Shown: one piece after another, positions 55,991-64,000 of the stretch
How the letters are laid out: every line of letters begins with the position of its first letter
Position numbering within the stretch: the stretch's first letter is position 1
NCBI RefSeq assembly: GCF_950023065.1
Contig: NC_088681.1
Location: 59,988,836 to 60,052,835 of the forward strand
Direction of reading: 5' to 3'
DNA: 64,000 nt
DNA from: Planococcus citri
Taxonomy: Eukaryota; Arthropoda; Insecta; Hemiptera; Pseudococcidae
Program-made: the position numbers and the translations under genes
Notes under the pieces: model-generated
Seen by the model: only the letters and a program-made list of their open reading frames with translations
Databases searched by the model: none
What the model was told of the DNA's origin: nothing

Positions 55991-56690
55991 TGCCGTGAAA
56001 CGGAAAAGTAAGGTATTGTATTTGTCATGATGGTTGAGGATTTGGATGGGGGTGGATTTTCTTGACGAATTGAAGTGTGCTGATCACGATAAGACGTATG
56101 ACGCAAAACGAGAGAAGTTTATATATATATATATATATAGGTATATATATCAATTTATGTATAAATTTGTGTCACGCTGAACTCAAAAGCTCCGAACTTT
56201 AAGTCGAAACTGATGATGGCAAAATATTGCTTTGATACTGAACTAGAGAAATTTTTAATTTGGTCTAAATCGGTTCAGCCGTTTACGAGATATGAACGTT
56301 TAAGTGTGTTTCAACGTTATGGATAAGCAGAAATTTGTGTAAACCCTTATATCTCGCAAACGGCTCACCCCCAACAAACAGACGTGGTGGTTAGGGTGTG
56401 TAGGTTGCAGATTGGTGCGCCGGAGGTCGGGTGTTCGAATCCCGCGCGAGTCAAGAGGAGAAAATTTTTTGTTGATTTTTTTGTTAATTTTTTTGTTAAT
56501 TTTATCCGTCCAAAATTTTTTTGCCATAAAAAATCAACATTTTTCAAAAATTTCTAGTGTAATTTTTGTTTTAACAAAAAACATTAAGTTTTTGGTAAAT
56601 AGCCAGTAAATTTTGATAATTTTTTTTTTTGGTGAATTAATAGTAATTTTTAGTAGGTAAATAAAATGATTAGTTATTTTTGGTGAATTA
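55991..56690. repeat. Interspersed repeat with (TA)n and tRNA-like segment
   Basis: Contains tttgccgtgaaacgg (55989), a (TA)n tract at about 56120-56153, and an inverted pair around gccgtttacgagatat (56278) and atatctcgcaaacggc (56350). At about 56383-56452 lies a tRNA-like stretch with an A-box-like tggtggttagggtg and a B-box-like gtgttcgaatccc. The T-arm pairing is imperfect and no clean anticodon arm is visible, so it is better read as a tRNA-derived SINE head or tRNA relic than a tRNA gene. No coding gene. Confidence 0.4.
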
Positions 56691-57385
56691 CTCGTAATTA
56701 AAGTTGGTCGAAAATTTTGGTAAATTGCTTAGGTAATTTTTGGTAAATTGGTAAAAACGTTTGGCAGTAAATTACTGGGGTAATTAAAATTCGGTAAAAA
56801 ATTGGTAAATTAGTGAGAAAATGTCTGGTAAATTACTGAGGCGAATGTTGGTAAATTGTTAAGGTAATTTTTGGTAAAATGGAAAAAGTCGGTAAAATTG
56901 GTAAATTAGTGGGTAATGTCTGGTAAATTACTGAGATAAATGTTAGTAAATTGCTGGGGTAATTTTTGGTAAATTCGTGAATTTTGGTTAATTGGTAAAT
57001 TTTGGTAAATTGGTAAATTTTGGTAAATTGGTAAATTTTGGTAAATTGGTAAATTTTGGTAAATTGTTAAATTTTGGTAAATTGATAAAGTTTGGTAAAT
57101 CGGTAAAATTTGGGTAAATTGGTAAATTTTGGTAAATTGGTTAATTTTGGTAAATTGGTTAATTTTGGTAAATTGGTTAATTTTGGTAAATTGGTAAATT
57201 TTGGTAAATTGGTAAATTGGTAAATTTCGGTAAATAGCTAAATTTCGGTAAATTGGTAAATTTTGGTAAATTGGTAAATTTTGGTAAATCGGTAAATTTT
57301 GGTAAATTTCGGTAAATTTTGGTAAATAGCTAAATTTTGGTAAATCTGTAAATTTCGGTAAATCCGTAAATTTCGGTAAATTTGT
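56691..57385. repeat. TAAATTGG-type minisatellite
   Basis: Short tandem units alternating ggtaaattt and ttggtaaattgg, loose from 56700 and dense at about 56960-57385, with scattered changes (ggtaaatcgg, ggtaaatagct). Frames through it give repetitive peptides rich in K/I/Y/Q only by chance. Confidence 0.8.
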
Positions 57386-57474
57386 TTATTTTCCTGTATA
57401 ACAGAGCAAAGTCGGTTAATCTTGCCTACTGCGCAAGATGTTTTTTGAAAAATGTAAATTTTTGATATTTTTAA

Positions 57475-57565
57475 AGACCGAACCAAATCAGAGGGGACTT
57501 CAAGCCATTGAAAATTTGCTGGAGGCTTCAAAACGGCTTTAATTTATCTTCAAGTTTTTTTCGAA
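57475..57565. other. Shared spacer block
   Basis: Another copy of the gacttcaagcc / ttgctggaggcttc block found in the spacers near 5745, 9997, 27988, 39162 and 49432. Confidence 0.5.
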
Positions 57566-57569
57566 ATTT

Positions 57570-57955
57570 GGCGCTTTTTTGGGGAACATAGAGACATTAG
57601 GGGGTGGGACCCAAAAAGCAAGTTCATATTTGTACTCAGCGACCTCGAAAACATACCATTCGATATATCACTCGACTTTTTGATGATTTTGAAATTTTAG
57701 CCCCCTTGTTGGGGCACAGAAAGACATTGGGGGGGGGGGGGGGGGTGGGACCCAAAAAATAAGTTCATATTCGTACTCAGCGACCTCGAAAACATACCAT
57801 TCGATATATCACTCGACTTTTCACGATTTTTCAAAATTTCAACTCCTTTTTTGGGGCACAGAGGGGCTTTGAGGAACTGGACCCAAAAAATAAGTTGGTA
57901 TTCGTATTCAGCGGCCTCGAAAACATACTATTCGATATATCGCATGTCCAGATTC
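57570..57955. repeat. Tandem triplication, unit about 135-145 bp
   Basis: Three successive units begin at ttttggggaacata (57576), ttgttggggcacag (57706) and tttttggggcacag (57848). Each holds gggacccaaaaa, tcgtactcagcgacctcg-like and cattcgatatatc. The second unit has a G run of about 17 at 57729-57746. No ORF of interest. Confidence 0.75.
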
Positions 57956-58500
57956 GTTTTTCAAATATATGATTCAATTGTGTGTTACTTGAAAAATCAA
58001 GCACCCCCCACCAACCCCCGGGAAGGATTGAAGACCAATCAATGGTGGTGTAATTAATAGTTGAGTAATGAGACTTTGTAAAAAAAATTTTGAACGAAAA
58101 CGAATGATATAAACTGGTAACTTTGATCAATTTATTGAACTGACCTTTTTTGAAACACCTTCTCTTTCCACCCCTTTTTTCAGACACCCCTTTTGAGATA
58201 TGGGTATCGAGCGTAGTATCAAATTGTTGAGAATTTGAAGGGGGACATTTTTTGTCATGGTACTTTTTATCGTAAACCTAATATTTTCGGAGTAAATCGC
58301 AAAAAACGTGAATCGGAACCGGTTTTAGCCCCCTAAAAAAGTTAGCTCCAGGGGTAGATGGCGCGGTTTTTTTTAGGTAGTTCAGGGGGTTCATCTGAAC
58401 ACATTCCCAAAGAAAAAATTTGTGTGTCAATTTTTTCCTTTTTAAAGCCATTATTTGCCCGCTCTAATAGCTTGAAAAAGCAATCAAAAAGTGAGCAAAT
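57956..58500. other. Unclassified spacer
   Basis: Holds cttttgagatatgggtatcg and gtaaatcgcaaaaaacgtg, which look like interspersed-repeat sequence. Frames of 68-118 codons on either strand cross the repeat and carry no recognisable domain. I see no gene. Confidence 0.35.
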
Positions 58501-59229
58501 GATGATCTGGTTTTTAATTTCAAAAGTTGGACCGTTTTGCAAATTTTGGTCAAAAAAGTGAGATTTTCGGCAACTATTGGCAACAAGGTAAGTAAGTATT
58601 TTTGCAGTTTTGCAAGAAATCAAATTTTTGAGAGAAATGTGAAACTTTTGGAATTTATTCTCACAAAAAAAAAAAATGAGAATTTCTGACGATTTTTGCC
58701 AAAAAATTTCAGCAAAAGGAAGGAATTTTTCTCAATTTTAGGCAAAATATTGTACTTCCGACATTTACGATATATGTACCTCAGAGGTATAACGTCAATG
58801 ATTTTCGGACAATAATTTGAAAAAAAAAATGAAGCTTTTTATATAACTTTTGGAAAAAATAAGACCATTTGGAATTTTTGTGAAAAACGAATTTTCTACA
58901 AGAAAAACGACAATCTTCGCAGCAATTTTTCAAAAAAGCGATGATTCTTGTAATTTTTGAAAAAGCGAGAACTAAATTCAATAATACGCTTGCACAGTTG
59001 ATTGTAATTAATTACAAATTTACATGATTAAAATATAATGCTCGTAGATATAAAATATGGATTCAAGAATAAAATGAAATTATACATTAAAAAAAACAAC
59101 AAAACAATAAAGACATAATCAGAATGTGAAAATTTGGCTCCACAAGATCATCCCCGAACACGAATTTTACGAAGAAATCGTTCAACATAGGTGTGATTTT
59201 CAAATTATTCCATCAAAACCAAGTATACA
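58501..59229. repeat. AT-rich repeat and 3' flank of copy 10
   Basis: Degenerate units (tgagattttcggcaac, gaatttctgacgattttt) to about 58980, then the conserved 3' flank (gattgtaattaattac, ggatgatcttgtgg on the minus strand). No gene seen. Confidence 0.5.
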
Positions 59230-61080
59230 TCATAAATAGCTCAGCTCAAATTTTGAAACTTCCTCATTACCTTCCAAACACCATGATAAAAGAGAAGTGA
59301 ACGAAGATTTCGGTACCACACCTTTAAATCCAGCTGCATCTGTCTTTAAAAACTCAATCATACGATTTTTAACCTCAAGAAGAATTCGCTCATCAGAGAC
59401 AAAAGTGTCAATAAACTCAATAAGCTGTTCTATAGGCACAGATAAAGCATCGATTGATAATCTCCTTTGGACTGAAGGTGACGACATTAGCATATCTTTA
59501 AAGACTGTACGCAGATCGTCATTGTCATAAGCATCTTTAATAAATTCATCGAACTCTTTTGGTTTCTTGACGATCCTAATGCAAGAATCACCAAATCGAT
59601 CATTGAGCAAAGCTAACAGTAGCATTTTCTGTTTAAACTTCCTGGCTGCATGCATTTCCGGTAATAAAAATCTCGCGAATTGATTCAATTCGTCAAAATA
59701 CGTCAAGATTAGTAAACCACTACAATAAAAAATCACCTTTCCGTCATTGGCCATGATGTTTTTCTTGAATTGAGTTATCTCATCGTCGTTTCGTAAACAT
59801 AGCCGCATTATTTTATCTAAATCTTCGACCCATGTTTTAGTCATCAAATATTGCCAACAATTATGCCAGAAAGCGTACCTCTGCTCGTAGGTGGCGTGAG
59901 AAAGGACACCCAATAAGAACTTACATTCTCTCGAGATTGGTGGATACTCAATGGAGAAGATATATATTTCTTCAAATAATCTATTATTCGATGTAATGTC
60001 TCTGACAGCCGAAAGTTTCAAATTTTCACCAGCAGTATCCCATATTTCAAAACATAACTGAACAAAACTGTCAAGATCGCGTCTATTATCGATACAATAT
60101 TCGTCTGGCCAATCATAATCATAGTTATCTTGATCTAATTCGGAACTCACACAGCTTCCCCTTACCTCACTTTTCACCATTTTCATGATCAGATTTGTAA
60201 AAGCAATCTCGGTCATCATGTTTTTAACGTAAATCCACGTCGATAAAATGACTTCTTCATCATAACGAGAATTTTTCAACAAAGCGTATAACAATTCGCA
60301 GCCATTTTTATGAAGAAATTCATTGAGCTGTTGATCATCTAATTTTGGCAAAATGAATCGAACAAACGAAGGTAAATCAGCGATAAAAAGATCGATAGCT
60401 TTCCGCAGACGATTTTCCGATGGGATAAGATTCCAGAAATATTCCAAAGATGATCTGTTGTGAAACATGAATTCATCAAACATACATTCTTCGATAGGAG
60501 GTTCGGTTATCTTGATATCATTTTCGAGAAATTTAATCCAATACACGAATTGCGGATTTTCAGAATATCTTTTATACAGCGAGTCTGTCTTTTTCAATCC
60601 AAATGGCCAAATTCGTATGATATCGTCTTTGAAACAATACGTACAAGCAATTAAGAACTTTTGATGCACATCAAATCGATCACAATGCATCATACGTTCG
60701 GCAGTCCTCTCGTAATGAATGGCCCCATTATAATCGCATACAAAATCTTCGAAGTATTCCAATACACAGGTTTCGTGGTCGTATTGAAATTTACATACTG
60801 CTTGATGATGTCTCCATAGCCAGCCTTTCATCGAATCTCCAAATATTTTGACATATTTATCAATCATAGGATAAATTCTCGATGGTAAATCGGGAATTAG
60901 TACAGTTTTCAATGAGATAAGTTTACCAGATGGACGAAACTCTTTCAATGTATTGCTCGAACGGTATTTATTTATTTCGCAGCGCCATATTTCGAGGCTA
61001 ACGACCATCACTGATAGCTGTTTTAACGATACTGGAGAAGGATTGTAAAGATCATAGACGTCAGAAGTGATTTCAGCCAT
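59230..61080 (-). CDS. Tandem family copy 10: uncharacterised helical protein, 616 aa
   Basis: Intact frame. The ATG at 61080 aligns with the sisters; the frame above begins at GTG. The first 40 residues (VYDLYNPSPVSLKQLSVMVV) resemble copy 1 (PVSLKQLSAIVIS). Residues 45-130 (GWLWRHHQAVCKFQYDHETC, VCDYNGAIHYERTA) resemble copy 8. From about 160 the text follows copy 3 (EPPIEECMFDEFM; linker DQDNYDYDWPDEYC). That three-way patchwork suggests gene conversion. Standard C-terminus KFELSYL. No signal peptide, membrane span or catalytic motif; function unknown. Confidence 0.87.
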   Translation of the reverse strand: MAEITSDVYDLYNPSPVSLKQLSVMVVSLEIWRCEINKYRSSNTLKEFRPSGKLISLKTVLIPDLPSRIYPMIDKYVKIFGDSMKGWLWRHHQAVCKFQYDHETCVLEYFEDFVCDYNGAIHYERTAERMMHCDRFDVHQKFLIACTYCFKDDIIRIWPFGLKKTDSLYKRYSENPQFVYWIKFLENDIKITEPPIEECMFDEFMFHNRSSLEYFWNLIPSENRLRKAIDLFIADLPSFVRFILPKLDDQQLNEFLHKNGCELLYALLKNSRYDEEVILSTWIYVKNMMTEIAFTNLIMKMVKSEVRGSCVSSELDQDNYDYDWPDEYCIDNRRDLDSFVQLCFEIWDTAGENLKLSAVRDITSNNRLFEEIYIFSIEYPPISRECKFLLGVLSHATYEQRYAFWHNCWQYLMTKTWVEDLDKIMRLCLRNDDEITQFKKNIMANDGKVIFYCSGLLILTYFDELNQFARFLLPEMHAARKFKQKMLLLALLNDRFGDSCIRIVKKPKEFDEFIKDAYDNDDLRTVFKDMLMSSPSVQRRLSIDALSVPIEQLIEFIDTFVSDERILLEVKNRMIEFLKTDAAGFKGVVPKSSFTSLLSWCLEGNEEVSKFELSYL

Positions 61081-61740
61081 TTGCACCTCTCGATCAAGAC
61101 ACTATTTCAACCCAAACCTAGAATGGTAGCGATCGAATTAGTTTTTAGGATAAACAGCTGACAATTAAGTAAGTAATAAATACAAAAGGCGAAAATTTGA
61201 GTTTTATGAACTATGGTGAATGTTTAGTTCATCAGAATTATTTTTCAGAGCAGAAATTCTGATACGAAAATACCCATCACTCAATTATCAAAGTGATAAG
61301 ATTGAAAAGTCCAGTACCTCACAAATTAATCTATTACCAGCTAAATCGCGTAGGTATTTTATAAGCAGGTTCAAAAAACCGGTTTTAATGATTTTCCTGA
61401 AACTTACCAATGTTTCGTACAACTTTTCAACCAGTTTAACGTCTTTACAGCCTATCGAAAATCAATGACAAATCCATTCTTCAATAGTATCAAATTACCC
61501 GCGACAAGAAATTTTTAAATTATTAATCATTACTCACTAGAATAAAACTTTAATTCACTGAGAAATATTTAAAGTAAGGAGAACGATCGTAAATTCAACT
61601 ATGCGAGTGATAATCACAAACACCATTTATCTCAATAATGAAGTAATGTAAAGCCAAGTTGTGCTCAACGAACTGGTTGCAGGTAGTACACCCAGCTTTC
61701 TTTAGGATCGCTGGTGTCGTTGACATGTTGGAAAATTTCA
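61081..61740 (-). promoter_or_regulatory. Copy 10 leader: 5'-UTR intron and upstream block
   Basis: Acceptor ccattctag (AG at 61118-61119), branchpoint candidate aactaatt and donor attg/gtaagttt at 61407 predict an intron of 290 bases. The core ggatcgctggtgtcgtt is at 61705, 625 bases from the ATG. Confidence 0.6.
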
Positions 61741-61869
61741 TCAATTTTAATAATATCCCGAATTGATTTTTTATTCAACTCTGATAACCTACGAAGAATT
61801 TTTCCAAACATTTAATGTGTACGGTGCTTAATGGGCAGAAATTGGGGTTTCAAAAAAAAAAAAACAACA

Positions 61870-63235
61870 GGGTCATTCCACGTCGATTGGACCAAGAAGT
61901 GGTAAGGTGGGTTCGGCGATTTTTTTGAAATTTTTTCTGTGGAAAGACCTTCCGAAGGGACGACCAATGGCGCAAATCGCAGCCCTCTAGCCAATTTTCA
62001 ACGGCAGCCAGGGGGTGTCAAAGTTTTCAGTGAACCTAAAATATCATCCATTTCAGCAGTAGATTGCTCGATAACCGCGATACCTACCAAAATGAAACTT
62101 TTTCCCATAGTTAGATCATAAAAATCAGTGTTGCCACTTTTCTTCGTACAAAAAATTATCTCAAAAAGTTTCAAAACGTAGTTTTCATATCGTTCCGACT
62201 CTCAAAAATTCTGAAAAAAATATATTGTGAACAACTGTTTATGATGAACAACATATTAAAAAATTGGGATGGTAACTTGTCGCAAAGTTGATATTAAAAA
62301 ATTTAAACTTTGTGAAAAAATGTGATTTTTTGATTTAAAACATGAAAAAAAGTTTCGATTGGCAAACTTGACCCATTTGACCCCTATTTTGACGTACCTA
62401 TCCGTTGAAAAAGTTGAAAAACCCCTATCACTCAATAAAATGAACTCATCACAAAAAATCAAAATTCGAAAAAATTCAATTTTCAATTCCAAACATCAAA
62501 AAAAGGTTAAATTTAATCAGTTGTCTTATTTTGACCACTTTCTGGCGTATTTCATGAAAAAGTTGATAAAAATTACACTCACAACAAAATAATAAAAATT
62601 CGTTCATTTCTTGAATTTTGATTTTTTTGTGAGGAGTTCATTTCATCGCGTGAAAGGGGTTTTTCAACTTTTTCAACGGATACGTCAAAATAGGGGTCAA
62701 ATGGGTCAACTTCACCAATCAAAACATTTTTTCATGTTTTAAATCAAAAAATCGCATTTTTTCGCAAACTTTGATTTTTTTAAAATCGTCTTTGCAACAT
62801 GTTACCATCCCAATTTTTTCATATGTTATTGTTCAGCATGAAAAGTTGTCCATAATAATATATTTTTTAGAATTTTTGAGAGTCGGAACGATATGAAAAC
62901 TACGTTTCAAAACTTTTTGAGCTATTTTTTTGTACGAAAAAAAGTGGCAACACTGATTTTTATGATATCACCAAAAAGCTTTTCAGAACCCTTAACTATG
63001 GGAGAAAGTTCCATCTTGGTAGGTATCGCGGTTATCGAGTAATCCACTGCTGAAATGGATGACATTTTAGGTTCACTGAAAACTTTGACACCCCCTGGCT
63101 GCCGTTGAAAATGGGCTAGAGGGCTGCGATTTGCGCCATTGGTCGTCCCTTCGGAAGGTCTTCCCACAGGAAAAATTTCAAAAAAATCGCCGAACCCACC
63201 TACCACGTTTTGGTCCAATTGACGTGGAATGACCC
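61870..63235. mobile_element. Foldback DNA element, family 1, copy C
   Basis: Ends gggtcattccacgtcgattgg and the complement gacgtggaatgaccc, flanked by aaca on both sides (61866-61869 and 63236-63239). The arms run about 600 bases each to a loop near 62480-62610. The left arm has lost a short piece near 62117 that the right arm keeps (atatcaccaaaaagc near 62965). No transposase. The 152- and 166-codon frames over its right arm are artefacts. Confidence 0.85.
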
Positions 63236-63495
63236 AACAACAACAACAACAAAATGAGTAGGTAAGCAACTTTAGTAACCAAAATAACTCGAAAAAAAAG
63301 TAACCAAAAAATGAAAAAACGTGAGTAACACATGGCAATGTGGACGAGAGTAACTGAAAAAGAAAAACAGAAAACTTCAAATTGATGTGATACGGTTTTC
63401 ATTTTTAATTTTAAAAATTCGGGTCTGTTTTGTAATTTTTGGCGAGGAAAAGTGAGATTTTTGATAGTTTTTGGCAACAAAGTGAGAATTTTTGC
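63236..63495. repeat. AT-rich spacer repeat
   Basis: Starts with a short (caa)n run next to the foldback duplication, then spacer words (caactttagtaaccaaaata) and degenerate units. No gene seen. Confidence 0.5.
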
Positions 63496-64000
63496 CGTCG
63501 TCGTCGTTTCCTTATAAGCGGTAGGCCTATTGGCCTGTCTGCTGTGGTGTGGAACCTGCCGAGGATGAGCCTGAGGTATCAGTGAGTTTCCTCCTTGGTC
63601 TCCCTCTGCTTCTTTTCCCCGTTGGTGTATATTGGAGGACCTGTTTTGGTGATCTTGTTTCCTCCATCCTTTTGACATGATTTCTCCAATATTTCCTATA
63701 CTTTTTTATCTTTTTCATGACTGGCATCACTCCGAGATCTGCTGTTATTTTCTCAGATGGGACTCTGTCTCTGAGAGTCACCCCTGCCGTTCTCCTCATG
63801 AACTTCATCTCAGCTGCCGTTATTCTTCTTTTATCAGATTTCTTCAGTGCCCAAACCTCGCTTCCATAAGTCATCATTGGTATTGCTAGGGTATTGTACA
63901 CCTTCAATCTTGTTTCTTTTCGCACCTTACTGCTTCTCAGGGTCCTATTTATCAGTCCTGTGACTCTCAGGAACTTTGCAATCTTTCCACCAACATCTAC
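63496..64000 (-). mobile_element. LINE 3' end (truncated by the window edge)
   Basis: On the minus strand the ORF2 C-terminus ends at 63527 and is followed by a short 3' tail, gcttataaggaaacgacgac, finishing in a (gac)n-like run at about 63496-63508. That simple-repeat tail instead of poly-A is typical of several insect LINE clades. The upstream part lies outside the window. Confidence 0.8.
63527..64000 (-). CDS. LINE ORF2 C-terminal region (partial)
   Basis: Open from the window edge to a stop at 63527, about 157 codons with no start in view. It contains the conserved tail of non-LTR retrotransposon reverse transcriptases: YGSEVWALKKSDKRRI, a EMKFMRRTAGVTLRDR segment, WRNHVKRMEETRSPK and GKRSRGRPRRK. 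The catalytic part would lie beyond 64000. No frame break in the visible part. The clade cannot be settled from this region alone. Its last residues (SSSAGSTPQQTGQ) are low complexity. Confidence 0.85.
   Translation of the reverse strand, partial: VDVGGKIAKFLRVTGLINRTLRSSKVRKETRLKVYNTLAIPMMTYGSEVWALKKSDKRRITAAEMKFMRRTAGVTLRDRVPSEKITADLGVMPVMKKIKKYRKYWRNHVKRMEETRSPKQVLQYTPTGKRSRGRPRRKLTDTSGSSSAGSTPQQTGQ

Noticed and set aside
56383..56452. Functional tRNA gene
   Set aside because: The T-arm stem has mismatches, the acceptor arms do not pair well and no anticodon arm is evident. Kept only as a tRNA-like relic.
56691..57385. CRISPR-like array
   Set aside because: Units are 9-12 bases with no unique spacers, in a eukaryotic setting. 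It is a minisatellite.
57831..58187. 118-codon minus-strand frame
   Set aside because: It starts in unclassified spacer and runs into the third unit of the tandem triplication. No domain, leader or paralogue is seen.
63178..63678. 166-codon minus-strand frame linking LINE tail and foldback arm
   Set aside because: It is in a different frame from the LINE ORF2 and is made of LINE 3' sequence, spacer and foldback arm joined by chance.

Overview
The window is eukaryotic nuclear DNA, AT-rich and dense in transposable elements. It looks like an arthropod, most likely an insect. A hemipteran such as a scale insect or mealybug is my guess only. The basis is a BEL/Pao LTR retrotransposon, a Tc1/pogo-type MITE, long foldback DNA elements, a LINE 3' end, and conserved GT-branchpoint-AG signals in front of the genes. 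There are no bacterial operons, Shine-Dalgarno sites or CRISPR arrays, and I see no convincing tRNA or rRNA gene.

The backbone is a head-to-tail tandem array of ten copies of one gene, all on the minus strand, about 4-7 kb apart: copy 1 (3219-4994), 2 (7474-9312, one in-frame stop), 3 (13133-14971), 4 (19423-21258), 5 (25123-26853), 6 (29275-31131), 7 (35500-37260), 8 (40058-48318, split by a retrotransposon and decayed at its 3' end), 9 (51988-53826) and 10 (59230-61080). Each codes for a roughly 575-620 residue soluble, probably all-helical protein that I cannot assign to a named family. Each coding region is one open exon. Every copy keeps a splice acceptor just upstream of the ATG, and nine keep a matching donor 150-370 bases further up, so a 5'-UTR intron is likely. 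About 420-720 bases upstream of the ATG lies a second conserved block (core ggatcgct), probably first exon or promoter. Because the intron signals are kept, the family grew by tandem DNA duplication and not by retroposition. Copies differ most in an acidic linker of variable length near residues 311-338 and at the C-terminus, and some are mosaics of others. A further leader module without a gene lies at 55310-55990.

The spacers are built from shared blocks: a degenerate AT-rich repeat with units of about 25-35 bases, short conserved noncoding blocks, and inserted mobile elements. The inserts are foldback family 1 (212-1595, 10590-11994, 61870-63235; 4-bp target duplications), foldback family 2 (16298-18292, 21633-22959, 34117-35026; 3-bp target duplications where readable), a solo LTR nested in a foldback (16774-17403), a TA-flanked MITE (1907-2432), and a recent BEL/Pao element (41017-47611) with 257-bp LTRs, 5-bp target duplications and a dead pol. 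The right edge holds the 3' end of a LINE (63496-64000, minus). The region 55990-58500 is a patchwork of interspersed repeats, a TAAATTGG-type minisatellite and a triplicated unit of about 140 bp. The block 50280-51655 differs in composition from its neighbours and is unclassified.

The copies do not form a pathway. They are paralogues evolving by duplication, conversion and decay, with mobile elements breaking leaders (copy 4) and a coding region (copy 8).
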